Assembly: GCF_001665395.1 (NCBI RefSeq)
Contig: NZ_LZSG01000005.1
Span: 124,001-188,000, forward strand
From: Mycobacterium sp. 1164966.3
GTDB lineage: Bacteria > Actinomycetota > Actinomycetes > Mycobacteriales > Mycobacteriaceae
Reading direction: 5' to 3'
Length of the DNA stretch: 64,000 nt
Numbering within the stretch: position 1 is the stretch's first letter; the number at the start of each line of letters is the position of its first letter. The position numbers and the translations under genes are program-made. Of the stretch, positions 7,538 to 16,808 are shown piece after piece. The notes under the pieces are model-generated. The model worked only from the letters and a program-made list of their open reading frames with translations. It was not told the origin of the DNA and ran no database searches.

Positions 7538-10321
7538 GTGTTCGCCTGGTGGGGTCGAACTGTGTACCGCTACCGGTTCATCGTAATCGGGGTCATGGTC
7601 GTTCTGTGCCTCGGCGGCGGCATCTTTGGCATGAGCCTGGGCAAGCACGTCACACAGAGCGGGTTCTACGACGAGGGCAGTCAATCGGTCAAGGCGTCGG
7701 TCCTGGGCGACCAGACCTACGGCCGCGACCGCACCAGCCACATCGTCGCCACCTTCACCGCCCCGGATGGAAAGACCGTCGACGACCCCGCATGGCGGAA
7801 GAAGATCATCGACGAACTCAACAAGTTCAAGAGCGACCACTCCAACGAGGTTCTCGGGTGGGCCGGCTACCTGGCACTGTCCAACCCCGCCGACGCGCCC
7901 CCGCTGATCAAGGGAATGGCGACCGAGGACAAGAAGCACACCTTCGTCAGCATCCCGCTGAAAGGCAATGACGACGACACCATCCTCAACAACTACAAGT
8001 CCATCGAGCCTGCCCTGCAGAAGCTTGACGGCGGCACCGTCGAGCTCGCCGGCCTCGAGCCGATAGCCAATGCGTTGACCGGCACCATCGCCACCGACCA
8101 ACGCCGCATGGAAGTCCTGGCGCTGCCGTTGGTGACCGTGGTGCTGTTCCTGGTGTTCGGCGGCGCGGTCGCCGCCGGCCTGCCAGTCATAGTCGGCGGG
8201 CTGAGCATCGCAGGTGCGTTGGGCATCCTCCGGCTGATCTCGCTGTTCGGTCCGGTGCACTTCTTCGCCCAGCCCGTCGTCTCGCTGATCGGTCTGGGTA
8301 TCGCGATCGACTACGGGCTGTTCATCGTGAGCCGGTTCCGGGAAGAGATCGCCGAAGGATATGACACCGAGGCCGCGGTACGCCGGACGGTGATGACGGC
8401 CGGGCGCACCGTGGTGTTCTCGGCGGTCCTGATCATCGCCTCGAGCGCCAGCCTGCTCGTATTGCCGCAGGGCTTCGTGCATTCGCTGACCTACGCGATA
8501 TTCGCAGCGGTGGGGCTTGCCGCGCTGCTGTCCATCACGCTGCTGCCCGCGTCCCTCGGAATCCTCGGTCGCCACGTCGACGCGCTAGGGGTGCGGACCG
8601 CGTTCCGAGTGCCCTTCCTGCGGAACTGGAAGGTGTCCCGGGCATACCTCAACTGGCTCGCCGACCGGCTGCAGAAGACCAAGACCCGCGAAGAGGTCGA
8701 GGCCGGGTTCTGGGGCAAGCTGGTCAACTGGGTGATGAAGCGGCCGCTGGCGTTCGCCATCCCGATCGCGGTCGGCATGATTCTGCTGGTCATCCCGCTG
8801 GGGAACCTTCATTTCGGCGGCATGAGTGAGAAGTACCTCCCGCCGAACAACGGCGTCCGTCTGGCGCAGGAGCACTTCGACAAGCTGTTTCCCGGCTACC
8901 GCACCGAGCAGCTGACCGTGGTGATTCAGAGCAACAACCGCAGCCCGGTGACCGACCAGCAGGTGGCCGACGTCCGCAGCAAGGTCGCGGGTATCACCGG
9001 GTTCACCAATCAACAGTGGGACGAACGACCCTGCCCGATAGTCGCCGGCAACCCGTGCGCCGCGGAACCCAACGGGACCAGTCATCCGGAGGACAAGACG
9101 GTTCGGGTGATCCAGAACGGCCTGGTCAACCGGAACGAGGCCGCCAAGAAGATCGACGAGCTGCGAGCGATCACGCCGCCCAAGGGGGTGTCCGTCCTGG
9201 TCGGCGGAACGCCTGCGCTCGAACAGGATTCGATTCACAGCCTGTTCGACAAGGCTCCGTTGATGTTGGTGATCCTGCTTACTGCCACCCTGCTGTTGAT
9301 GTTCCTGGCGTTCGGCTCGGTGGTGCTGCCGGTCAAGGCGGCGGTGATGAGTGCGCTGACGCTGGGCTCCACGATGGGCATCCTGACCTGGATCTTCGTC
9401 GACGGGCACTTCGCCACGCTGTTGAATTTCACTCCGACACCATTGATGGTGGTGCTCATCGCGCTGGTGGTCGCGGTGGGCTTCGGCTTGGCCACCGACT
9501 ATGAGGTGTTCCTGGTGTCGCGGATGGTCGAGGCCCGCGAGCGTGGTTATTCCACCGCCGAGGCCATCCGGATCGGCACTGCGACCACCGGGCGCCTGAT
9601 CACGGCCGCGGCGCTGGTGCTTGCCGTGGTCGCCGGGTCGTTCGTGTTCTCCGAACTGGTGTTGATGAAATATCTGGCCTTCGGCCTGATGGCGGCGCTG
9701 CTGCTGGACGCGACCGTGGTCCGGATGTTCTTGGTGCCCTCGGTGATGAAGCTGCTGGGCGACGACTGCTGGTGGGCTCCGCGGTGGGCCAGGCGGCTGC
9801 AGAACCGCATCGGACTGGGCGAGATCGACCTGCCTGACGAGCACAAGCGACCCACCCTGGAGGGCCGCGCCGTGCGGCCTCCGGTCACCGCATCCGCGGT
9901 GGCTGCGCAGGCGCAGCGGCCGCACCACGACCCCACTCACCCCAGTGCGCCGGAACCGCCGCGGCCGACGCGCGCGGCCCCGACTGCCACGGAGAAGCCC
10001 TCTGGCGCCGCGACGGGACGGATGCCGACGGCCCCCCAGGGCAGCGCGCAGGCGCCGGGCTCGTCGCGCCCGGCCTCACCAACACCGTCCGCGGATCGAA
10101 CTCAGCGCATTCCGGTGCCGTCGAGCCATGCCGGCGACAGCAACGGTGACCCGGCCGAGCCCACCGCCGCCCTGCCGGTCATGCGGTCCGAAACCGACGA
10201 CTCCGAGGCCGCCACGGAGAAGTTGAACGCCCAGGGCGAGGGCGACAAGGCGCGCCCGCGTCGTCGGGTCGGCGGCGGCGTGTCAGCGCAGGAATTGCTG
10301 CGCCGCGAGGGACGGTTGTAA
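7538..10321 (+). CDS. mmpL3: MmpL3, trehalose monomycolate transporter
   Basis: 927 aa (Mtb MmpL3 is 944). RND-superfamily inner-membrane transporter that moves trehalose monomycolate toward the periplasm for outer-membrane assembly; essential in mycobacteria. It shows the MmpL plan: an N-terminal helix, a periplasmic domain, five helices, a second periplasmic domain, then six more helices. The two proton-relay Asp-Tyr pairs are intact at D258-Y259 (AIDYGLF) and D654-Y655 (ATDYEVF). A Pro/Ala-rich cytoplasmic tail of about 170 residues ends in SAQELLRREGRL. The second periplasmic loop carries two cysteines (ERPCPIVAGNPCAAE). The GTG start follows AAGGAG. Confidence 0.97.
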   Translation: MFAWWGRTVYRYRFIVIGVMVVLCLGGGIFGMSLGKHVTQSGFYDEGSQSVKASVLGDQTYGRDRTSHIVATFTAPDGKTVDDPAWRKKIIDELNKFKSDHSNEVLGWAGYLALSNPADAPPLIKGMATEDKKHTFVSIPLKGNDDDTILNNYKSIEPALQKLDGGTVELAGLEPIANALTGTIATDQRRMEVLALPLVTVVLFLVFGGAVAAGLPVIVGGLSIAGALGILRLISLFGPVHFFAQPVVSLIGLGIAIDYGLFIVSRFREEIAEGYDTEAAVRRTVMTAGRTVVFSAVLIIASSASLLVLPQGFVHSLTYAIFAAVGLAALLSITLLPASLGILGRHVDALGVRTAFRVPFLRNWKVSRAYLNWLADRLQKTKTREEVEAGFWGKLVNWVMKRPLAFAIPIAVGMILLVIPLGNLHFGGMSEKYLPPNNGVRLAQEHFDKLFPGYRTEQLTVVIQSNNRSPVTDQQVADVRSKVAGITGFTNQQWDERPCPIVAGNPCAAEPNGTSHPEDKTVRVIQNGLVNRNEAAKKIDELRAITPPKGVSVLVGGTPALEQDSIHSLFDKAPLMLVILLTATLLLMFLAFGSVVLPVKAAVMSALTLGSTMGILTWIFVDGHFATLLNFTPTPLMVVLIALVVAVGFGLATDYEVFLVSRMVEARERGYSTAEAIRIGTATTGRLITAAALVLAVVAGSFVFSELVLMKYLAFGLMAALLLDATVVRMFLVPSVMKLLGDDCWWAPRWARRLQNRIGLGEIDLPDEHKRPTLEGRAVRPPVTASAVAAQAQRPHHDPTHPSAPEPPRPTRAAPTATEKPSGAATGRMPTAPQGSAQAPGSSRPASPTPSADRTQRIPVPSSHAGDSNGDPAEPTAALPVMRSETDDSEAATEKLNAQGEGDKARPRRRVGGGVSAQELLRREGRL

Positions 10322-10342
10322 GACCTTTCCATTGCGGCCGAC

Positions 10343-11536
10343 TCACTCGGCGCTGGTCTCAACCTCTTTCTTGGCGTCTTTGGCGTCGGCTTCTTTTTTG
10401 GCGTCCTCAGGATCGTCCGGCTTCGCCTGGACGATCGCAGATACTTCCTCATCTTCGGTCTGCTTTTCCACCTCGGCTTCTGGATTCTTGGCCACCAGCA
10501 CCTGGACCGCATTGTTGAGGAACGCGACCGTCGGAACAGCCAGCAAGGCGCCGACAATTCCTGCGAGCACACCGCCGGCGGCGATGGCCAGCACCACGGC
10601 CAGTGGATGAATGGAGACCGCGCGACCCATCACCAGCGGCTGCAGCACGTGGGCCTCGAGCTGGTTCACCAAGACGAGCAGACCAAGCGTCAGCAACGCG
10701 TAGACGATTCCCTTGGCGAGCAGCGCGACCACCACGGCCAACAAGCCCGAGACCAATGCCCCGATCAGCGGGATGAAGGCACCGAGAAACACCAGCGAGG
10801 ACAACGGCAGGGCAAGCGGCACACCCATGATCGCCAACCCGGCGCCGACACCGGCCGCATCGGTCAGGGCGACGAAGAACGTGGCCCGCACATATCCCGT
10901 CAGCGCGCCGTAACCGGCCCGGCCCGCCTCGTGGACCCGGTCGCGGACGTCGGCAGGAATGATCTTTGCGACGTACTGCCAGATGTTTCGTCCGCCGTAC
11001 AGAAAGAAGATCAGCGTGAACAGGACCAGAACCGCCGCGGTGACCAGCTCGGTGATGGTGGCGGCGGTGGACAGGGCTCCGCTGGTCAGCTTCGCCTGGT
11101 TGTTGTGCAGCGCCTGGATGGCGGCGTTGCCCGCATTGTCGATCTGCTCGCCCTTCAAATGAAGCGGGCCTTCGATCAGCCATTTTCGCGTCGAGTCGAT
11201 GCTGCGACTGACCTGTTCGGTCAGATCGGGCAGACCGACGATGAACTGGGTGACGACGAAGGTCAGGATGCCGCCCAGGATTGCGAATCCCGCCAGCAAA
11301 ACCAGCGTTACTGCGAGACCGCGCGGCAGCCCTTTGCGGTCCATCCAGTCGACCGCCGGCACCAGCAGGGCGCTAATCATCAACGCCAGCAACACCGGGA
11401 CGACGATGACTTCCAGCTTTTTCACGACCCAGAGCAGCACGACCACCGCGGCCAGGATGACCAGCAAACGCCAAGCCCAAGCGGCGGTCTTGCGGACCAG
11501 GGGTTCGACCGAGGCGTCGTCGAGATCTGCCAGCAT
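10343..11536 (-). CDS. AI-2E/PerM family membrane permease
   Basis: 397 aa; counterpart of Mtb Rv0205. It has the AI-2E transporter (formerly UPF0118/PerM) architecture: paired N-terminal helices ([15 protein letters not shown] and [19 protein letters not shown]), a soluble central region, then a cluster of five hydrophobic helices with [15 protein letters not shown] and [19 protein letters not shown], the family's conserved signature. The C-terminal 50 residues are charged and lysine-rich. Substrate unknown; members have been linked to small-molecule or ion efflux. It is convergent with mmpL3, with 21 bp between stop codons. Confidence 0.88.
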   Translation of the reverse strand: MLADLDDASVEPLVRKTAAWAWRLLVILAAVVVLLWVVKKLEVIVVPVLLALMISALLVPAVDWMDRKGLPRGLAVTLVLLAGFAILGGILTFVVTQFIVGLPDLTEQVSRSIDSTRKWLIEGPLHLKGEQIDNAGNAAIQALHNNQAKLTSGALSTAATITELVTAAVLVLFTLIFFLYGGRNIWQYVAKIIPADVRDRVHEAGRAGYGALTGYVRATFFVALTDAAGVGAGLAIMGVPLALPLSSLVFLGAFIPLIGALVSGLLAVVVALLAKGIVYALLTLGLLVLVNQLEAHVLQPLVMGRAVSIHPLAVVLAIAAGGVLAGIVGALLAVPTVAFLNNAVQVLVAKNPEAEVEKQTEDEEVSAIVQAKPDDPEDAKKEADAKDAKKEVETSAE

Positions 11537-11670
11537 CGGGCAAGCGTATCTGGCGCGAGAGACAGGCTGGGTCTACTCAAGATCTTTTGCGGCTTTTGCG
11601 GCCAGCACGATCCGGTCACGACCACGACACAGTCGGAAGTGGGCCCCGATCGTGCCGCCACCAGCACGGT

Positions 11671-11676
11671 TACCCT
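11671..11676 (+). promoter_or_regulatory. -10 element, leaderless promoter of the YbhN-like gene
   Basis: TACCCT matches the mycobacterial TANNNT -10 and ends 7 nt before GTG 11684, which places the transcription start at or next to the start codon. The same hexamer with the same spacing occurs before sigG. Confidence 0.55.
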
Positions 11677-11683
11677 AATTCAC

Positions 11684-12856
11684 GTGTCGCACGACGCCCC
11701 GGCCCGCAACCTGCGGCCCCAGCGCGCCGACGCACCGCGCAGCAAATACTGGTGGGTGCGTTGGGTGGTCCTGGGCATCGTCGCGATCGTGCTCGCCGTC
11801 GAGGTGGCACTGGGCTGGGACCAGCTGGCCAAGGCCTGGATGAGCTTGTATGAGGCGAACTGGTTGTGGCTGATCGCCGCGGTGCTGGCCGCGGCCGCGT
11901 CCATGCACAGCTTTGCGCAGATACAGCGCACCCTGCTGAGATCGGCGGGGGTGCACGTCAGGCAGTGGCGATCGGAGGCCGCCTTCTACGCCGCCAACTC
12001 GCTGAGCACCACGCTGCCGGGCGGGCCGGTGCTCTCGGCGACGTTTCTCTTTCGCCAGCAACGCATTTGGGGTGCGTCGACCGTGGTGGCGTCCTGGCAG
12101 CTGGTGATGTCCGGCGTGCTCCAGGCGGTGGGATTGGCGCTGCTCGGGCTCGGTGGCGCTTTCTTCCTGGGCGCGAAGAACAACCCGTTCTCGTTGCTGT
12201 TCACGCTTGGCGGTTTCGTCGCGCTGTTGCTGCTGGCCCAGGCGGTGGCGTCGCGACCGGAGCTGATCGACGGGATCGGCAGCCGGGTGCTGGCGTGGGC
12301 CAACTCGGTTCGCGGCAAACCGGCCGACAGCGGCCTGGAGAAGTGGCGCGAGACGCTCATGCAGCTGGAGTCGGTCAGCCTGGGCCGACGGGACTTGGCG
12401 GTGGCGTTCAGCTGGTCGCTGTTCAACTGGGTGGCCGACGTCGCCTGTCTGGCCTTCGCCGCCTACGCCGCCGGTGACCACGCGTCGGTCGCCGGGTTGA
12501 CGGTGGCGTATGCCGCCGCCCGCGCGGTCGGCACCATACCGCTGATGCCCGGCGGCCTATTGGTCGTGGAGGCAGTGCTGGTGCCCGGCTTGGTTTCGAG
12601 CGGAATGGCTTTGCCCAGCGCCATTTCGGCGATGCTGCTGTACCGGCTGATCAGTTGGTTGCTGATCGCCGCCGTCGGCTGGGTGGTGTTCTTCTTCATG
12701 TTCCGCACGGAGAACGTCGGCGATCCCGATGACGACCCGATCACCGGTCCACTGCCGATCGTGCAGCAGGAAAGCGAACCGTTCGCAGACCCGACGCAAA
12801 CTGCGTTGCAGGGGCCGTTACCGCCACCCGATCGGTCCGTCGAAAGCGACGGTTAA
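11684..12856 (+). CDS. YbhN/UPF0104-like (LPG-synthase flippase type) membrane protein
   Basis: 390 aa from GTG 11684; counterpart of Mtb Rv0204c. It has about eight hydrophobic helices with features of the lysylphosphatidylglycerol synthase transmembrane (UPF0104/YbhN) family: FYAANSLSTTLPGGPVLSATFLFRQ early on, and AARAVGTIPLMPGGLLVVEAVL before the last helices. The tail is acidic and proline-rich. The family may translocate lipids; no substrate is known here. The frame is open far upstream (to 10607), but that stretch is antisense to the permease gene, so the leaderless GTG is chosen. It lies in the mmpL3-mmpL11 envelope cluster. Confidence 0.85.
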   Translation: MSHDAPARNLRPQRADAPRSKYWWVRWVVLGIVAIVLAVEVALGWDQLAKAWMSLYEANWLWLIAAVLAAAASMHSFAQIQRTLLRSAGVHVRQWRSEAAFYAANSLSTTLPGGPVLSATFLFRQQRIWGASTVVASWQLVMSGVLQAVGLALLGLGGAFFLGAKNNPFSLLFTLGGFVALLLLAQAVASRPELIDGIGSRVLAWANSVRGKPADSGLEKWRETLMQLESVSLGRRDLAVAFSWSLFNWVADVACLAFAAYAAGDHASVAGLTVAYAAARAVGTIPLMPGGLLVVEAVLVPGLVSSGMALPSAISAMLLYRLISWLLIAAVGWVVFFFMFRTENVGDPDDDPITGPLPIVQQESEPFADPTQTALQGPLPPPDRSVESDG

Positions 12857-13045
12857 CTAAGCCTGCCAAGGCGCGACTGCAATTCCGGGCTGCTATCGAT
12901 TTCACAACGGTTCTGCAACGTCCTCACAATTGCGCCGTCGTCGCAGCTCAGATATGCCGGAACCGGCTTGTTCCACAGGGCGCTGCGGTAGGCTCGCCTG
13001 CACGCGCGCCCGAGAAATTATGGGGAGACCGAAATCCAGCAGTTC
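12857..13045. other. Intergenic region before mmpL11; no Rv0203-like gene
   Basis: Only 189 bp. In Mtb the secreted heme-binding protein gene Rv0203 lies here, but this gap is too short for it (about 136 codons) and shows no signal-peptide ORF. A weak possible mmpL11 promoter is TTGTTC (12968-12973) with TAGGCT (12989-12994), spacing 15 bp. A GGGGAGA lies 17 nt before the mmpL11 start, too far for an ideal ribosome site. Confidence 0.6.
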
Positions 13046-16000
13046 ATGATGCGCCTAAGCCGCAGCCTGCGCAGATTCCGCTGGTTGGTCTTCACAGGCT
13101 GGCTGCTCGCATTGGTGCCGTCGGTCTACCTGGCGCTGACGGAGTCGGGGCATCTCACCGGCGGCGGTTTCGAGGTAGCCGGATCGCAGTCCATGACCGT
13201 CCACGATCAACTCGAAGAGCATTTCCACGAGCAGGGCGCATCGTCGCTGGCGCTGGTCGCGGCGCCCCGCGCGGACGCCAGCTATCAGGACATCAACGAC
13301 GCGGTCGCGTTGCTGCGACAGATCACCGCCGAATTCCCCGGCGTCACCGAGGTGCCCAATCCGACCCAGCGGTCCCCGCAGCCCGACCGGCCGTACGTGG
13401 TGTCACTGCGCCTGGACGCCCGCAACACCAGCGACGTTGCCAAGAAGCTGCGCACCCGGGTGGGCATCAAGGGCGATCAATCCGGGCAAACGCCGAACGG
13501 CCGGGTACGGCTGTATGTCATCGGACAGGGCGCGCTGAGCGCCGCCGCGGCGGCCAACACCAAGCACGACATCGCCGAAGCGGAACGCTGGAACCTGCCG
13601 ATCATCCTGATCGTCCTGCTCGCGGTGTTCGGTTCGCTGGCTGCCGCCGCAATTCCGCTGGCCCTGGGCGTGTGCACGGTCGTGGTCACCATGGGCCTGG
13701 TCTATCTGCTGTCGATGCACACCACCATGTCGGTATTTGTGACTTCGACGGTCTCCATGTTCGGCATCGCGCTCGCCGTGGACTACTCCCTCTTCATCCT
13801 GATGCGTTTCCGCGAGGAACTGCGTGCCGGCCGTCAGCCGAACGAAGCCGTCGATGCCGCGATGGCCACCTCCGGGCTCGCGGTGGTGTTGTCCGGCATG
13901 ACCGTGGTCGCCTCGCTCACCGGGATCTACCTGATCAACACCCCGGCGCTGAAATCGATGGCGACCGGAGCGATTCTTGCCGTCGCGGTCGCCATGCTGA
14001 CGTCGGCTACGTTGACGCCGGCCGTACTGGCGACGTTCGGGCGGGCGGCGGCCAAGAGATCGGCGCTGCTGCACTGGTCGCGCCGGCCGGAGAGCAACCA
14101 ATCGCGATTCTGGACCCGCTGGGTGGGCTGGGTGATGCGCCGGCCGTGGATCTCGGCGCTGGCGGCGTCAGTGGTACTGATAGCGATGGCAGCGCCGGCG
14201 CTGTCGATGATTCTGGGCAACAGCCTGCTGCGCCAGTTCGACTCGTCGCACGAGATCCGTGGCGGCGTGGCCGCGGCGTCCCAGGCGCTCGGACCCGGTG
14301 CGCTTGGCCCGATCCAGGTGCTGGTCAGCTACCCCGACTACACTGCATCGTCGCCCGACCACAACTCGACCATCGCCGCCGTCCGGCAGCGGATGGCACA
14401 GGCACCCAATGTGGTGTCGGTGGCACCGCCGGTATTCGCCGACGACGACAGTAGCGCTCTGCTGTCCGCGGTGTTGGCGGTCGATCCCGAAGACCTCGGC
14501 GCCCGGGAATCCGTGAATTGGATGCGAACGCAGCTGCCCAAAGTCCCCGGTGTCGACTCAGCACGCCTGAGCGTCGGCGGCCAGACTGCACTGATCAAGG
14601 ATTTCGACGACCGGGTGTCCAAGACCGAGCCGCTGGTGCTGCTCTTCGTGGCAATGATCGCGTTCCTGATGCTGCTGCTCTCGATCCACTCGGTGTTCTT
14701 GGCGCTCAAGGGGGTCTTGATGACGTTGCTGTCGGTGGCCGCCGCCTACGGCAGCCTGGTGATGGTGTTCCAGTGGGGCTGGCTGGAGAAACTCGGCTTC
14801 GCCCACATCACGTCGATCGACAGCACCGTGCCGCCGCTGGTACTGGCGATGACGTTCGGGTTGTCGATGGACTACGAGATCTTCCTGCTGGCCCGAATCC
14901 GGGAGCGCTTCCTGTTGTCCGGGAACACGCGCGATGCGGTCGCCTACGGGGTGAGCACCAGCGCGCGCACCATTACCAGCGCAGCGCTGATCATGATCGC
15001 GGTGTTCATCGGCTTCGCCTTCGCCGGTATGCCGCTGGTGGCCGAGATCGGCGTCGCGTGCGCCGTGGCGATCGCGGTGGACGCCACCGTGGTGCGGCTG
15101 GTGCTGGTTCCCGCGCTGATGGCGATGTTCACCCAGTGGAACTGGTGGATGCCCCGCTGGATGCTGCGGGTGTTGCCGTCGGTGGATTTCGACCGGCCGC
15201 TGCCCGAGGTCGATCTGGCCGACGTCGTTGTGATCCCGGAAGACATCTCGGCGCTGGCGCCCAGCGCCGACCTGCGGATGGTGCTCAAATCCGCGGCCAA
15301 ACTCAAGCAGCTGGCCCCCGATGCCATCTGCGTTGCCGATCCGTTGGCGTTCTCCGGCTGCGAGCGAAACGGCGGCAAGGAACCCCTCGAAGGAATACGG
15401 CAAGTCCAGGCACAGGGATCAGAACAGTCGGACGCTGACGAGGACACCGAGGGGCTGCGGGTGGTCTCGGTGGACACGAAGACCGGCAATAAATCGGCGG
15501 CCCGGAAGCTCGTCGGCGGCCTGGCGCCCCGCAGTGGCATCACCTGGGCGATTCCCTGGGCCGCCCGACCGGTGCATCCGGTCACCCTGTGGCGTGGCCG
15601 GCTTTCGGTCGCCATCGACGCCCTCGAGGCCGAGCCCGACGCCGACGAGCGGCAAAAATACGAGCGGCGCAGCCCGGTGGAAACCACGCACGTCCAGTTG
15701 CCCACCGGCGACCGTCTGCTGGTGCCGACCGGCGCCGAGGCGCTGCGCCTCAAGGGCTACCTGATCATGTGCCGTAACAGTCGGCGCGACTATGCCGAAT
15801 TTGCCGACATGGTGGCAACGATGGAACCCGAGACCGCCGCTGTGGTACTTGCTGGAATGGACAGGTATTACTGTTGTCAACCACCCGGCTCGTTCTCGAG
15901 GCGGCAATGGATGGCCAGCCAGCTGGTTCGTCGGCTTTCGGATCCACGTCCGTCCGACCTAGATGATGACCAGTTGTCCGAACCAGACGCCCAGGCAGAC

Positions 16001-16063
16001 TGGGAAGAGGTCAGGCAACGCTGCCTATCGGTGGCCGTGGCGATGTTGGAGGAGGCGAGGTGA
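13046..16063 (+). CDS. mmpL11: MmpL11, RND transporter (heme uptake, lipid export)
   Basis: 1005 aa (Mtb MmpL11 is recalled as 966). RND-family membrane transporter implicated in long-chain wax ester/mycolate-derived lipid export and in heme uptake. Two repeated halves each have a periplasmic domain plus helices. The Asp-Tyr proton-relay pairs are present in ALAVDYSLFILMRFREEL and LSMDYEIFLLARIRERF. A cytoplasmic C-terminal domain of about 300 residues includes RSPVETTHVQLPTGDRLLVPTGAE as separate short conserved segments. Two consecutive ATGs open the gene (13046, 13049). Its stop overlaps the next gene's GTG (GTGA). The expected heme carrier gene is missing upstream. Confidence 0.95.
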   Translation: MMRLSRSLRRFRWLVFTGWLLALVPSVYLALTESGHLTGGGFEVAGSQSMTVHDQLEEHFHEQGASSLALVAAPRADASYQDINDAVALLRQITAEFPGVTEVPNPTQRSPQPDRPYVVSLRLDARNTSDVAKKLRTRVGIKGDQSGQTPNGRVRLYVIGQGALSAAAAANTKHDIAEAERWNLPIILIVLLAVFGSLAAAAIPLALGVCTVVVTMGLVYLLSMHTTMSVFVTSTVSMFGIALAVDYSLFILMRFREELRAGRQPNEAVDAAMATSGLAVVLSGMTVVASLTGIYLINTPALKSMATGAILAVAVAMLTSATLTPAVLATFGRAAAKRSALLHWSRRPESNQSRFWTRWVGWVMRRPWISALAASVVLIAMAAPALSMILGNSLLRQFDSSHEIRGGVAAASQALGPGALGPIQVLVSYPDYTASSPDHNSTIAAVRQRMAQAPNVVSVAPPVFADDDSSALLSAVLAVDPEDLGARESVNWMRTQLPKVPGVDSARLSVGGQTALIKDFDDRVSKTEPLVLLFVAMIAFLMLLLSIHSVFLALKGVLMTLLSVAAAYGSLVMVFQWGWLEKLGFAHITSIDSTVPPLVLAMTFGLSMDYEIFLLARIRERFLLSGNTRDAVAYGVSTSARTITSAALIMIAVFIGFAFAGMPLVAEIGVACAVAIAVDATVVRLVLVPALMAMFTQWNWWMPRWMLRVLPSVDFDRPLPEVDLADVVVIPEDISALAPSADLRMVLKSAAKLKQLAPDAICVADPLAFSGCERNGGKEPLEGIRQVQAQGSEQSDADEDTEGLRVVSVDTKTGNKSAARKLVGGLAPRSGITWAIPWAARPVHPVTLWRGRLSVAIDALEAEPDADERQKYERRSPVETTHVQLPTGDRLLVPTGAEALRLKGYLIMCRNSRRDYAEFADMVATMEPETAAVVLAGMDRYYCCQPPGSFSRRQWMASQLVRRLSDPRPSDLDDDQLSEPDAQADWEEVRQRCLSVAVAMLEEAR

Positions 16064-16572
16064 CGTTGGCAGCCGACCGACGGCCCGGGCCCTCAGCGGG
16101 GCGCGCACCGCGGCCTGCGGCACGCGGCGCCCAGGTGGACCAGGCGGTGGAGCTCTGGCCTACCTCCGCCATCCGCTCGGCGATGCAGGGCGGCGATATC
16201 GACACCTGGAAGCGAATCGCCGCCGCGCTGAAACGCGACCCCTACGGGCGCACGGCTCGCCAGGTCGAAGAGGTGCTCGAGGGCACCAGGCCGTATGGCA
16301 TCTCCAAGGCGTTGGCGGAGGTGCTGGAACGCGCGCGCATGCACCTGGAAGCCAACGAACGCGCCGAGGTGGCCCGTCACGTGCGCCTGCTAATGGATCG
16401 CTCCGGGCTGGCCGAGCACGAATTCGCGTCCCGGATCGGTGTAGAGCCCGACGATCTGGCCGCCTACCTGGACGGCAGCGTCAGCCCGTCAGCCTCGCTG
16501 ATGGTGCGCATGCGCCGGCTGTCCGACCGGTTCGTGAAAGTGAAGTCCACCGATACGGCCGAGGCAAACTAG
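16060..16572 (+). CDS. Small HTH-containing protein coupled to mmpL11
   Basis: 170 aa; counterpart of Mtb Rv0201c (165 aa). A basic disordered N-terminus is followed by a helical region with LWPTSAIRSAMQGGDIDTWKR, then a C-terminal segment (about 110-160: LLMDRSGLAEHEFASRIGV and onward) that looks like a Cro/C1-type helix-turn-helix. The GTG start overlaps the mmpL11 stop by 4 bp, so it is made with MmpL11. It could be a DNA-binding regulator or a cytoplasmic partner. There is no membrane segment. Function is not established. Confidence 0.8.
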   Translation: MTLAADRRPGPSAGRAPRPAARGAQVDQAVELWPTSAIRSAMQGGDIDTWKRIAAALKRDPYGRTARQVEEVLEGTRPYGISKALAEVLERARMHLEANERAEVARHVRLLMDRSGLAEHEFASRIGVEPDDLAAYLDGSVSPSASLMVRMRRLSDRFVKVKSTDTAEAN

Positions 16573-16694
16573 TTCAGGCGAGCCGTGCCAAGTTTTCTTG
16601 GTGTTCTAAGCCGATGAACCAGTCGACGCCAGCGACGTCGTCACATCCGGCACTTCAGCAACAAAGACCCGGCCATGTTGCTTTCTGTAATCCC

Positions 16695-16712
16695 GATATC
16701 ACGGGTGATATC
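16695..16712. repeat. 18-bp palindrome between convergent genes
   Basis: GATATCACGGGTGATATC is a perfect inverted repeat of 8-bp arms around GG. It lies in the 236-bp gap (16573-16808) between the convergent ends of the HTH gene and omamB. It lacks a T tract and is too AT-rich for a typical mycobacterial terminator, so it looks more like a protein-binding site. The rest of the gap holds no convincing gene. Confidence 0.5.
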
Positions 16713-16808
16713 AAGTTTCGGAATTGGCTGGCCAAGCTCGCGCCGGGACTGATGTGCTTTCTGCGTCTATGTGACCCGCATCGACCGGCTCGGCCGCCCT
16801 CGCGACCA

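Noticed and set aside
8585..9940. 451-codon minus-strand frame inside mmpL3
   Set aside because: His/Gln/Arg-rich antisense translation; mmpL3 itself is fully conserved across this span.
10607..11683. Upstream extension of the YbhN-like gene to give a 749-residue protein
   Set aside because: The extra 359 residues are Gln/Arg/Asp-rich with no domain and lie antisense to the permease gene; a leaderless GTG at 11684 explains the start.
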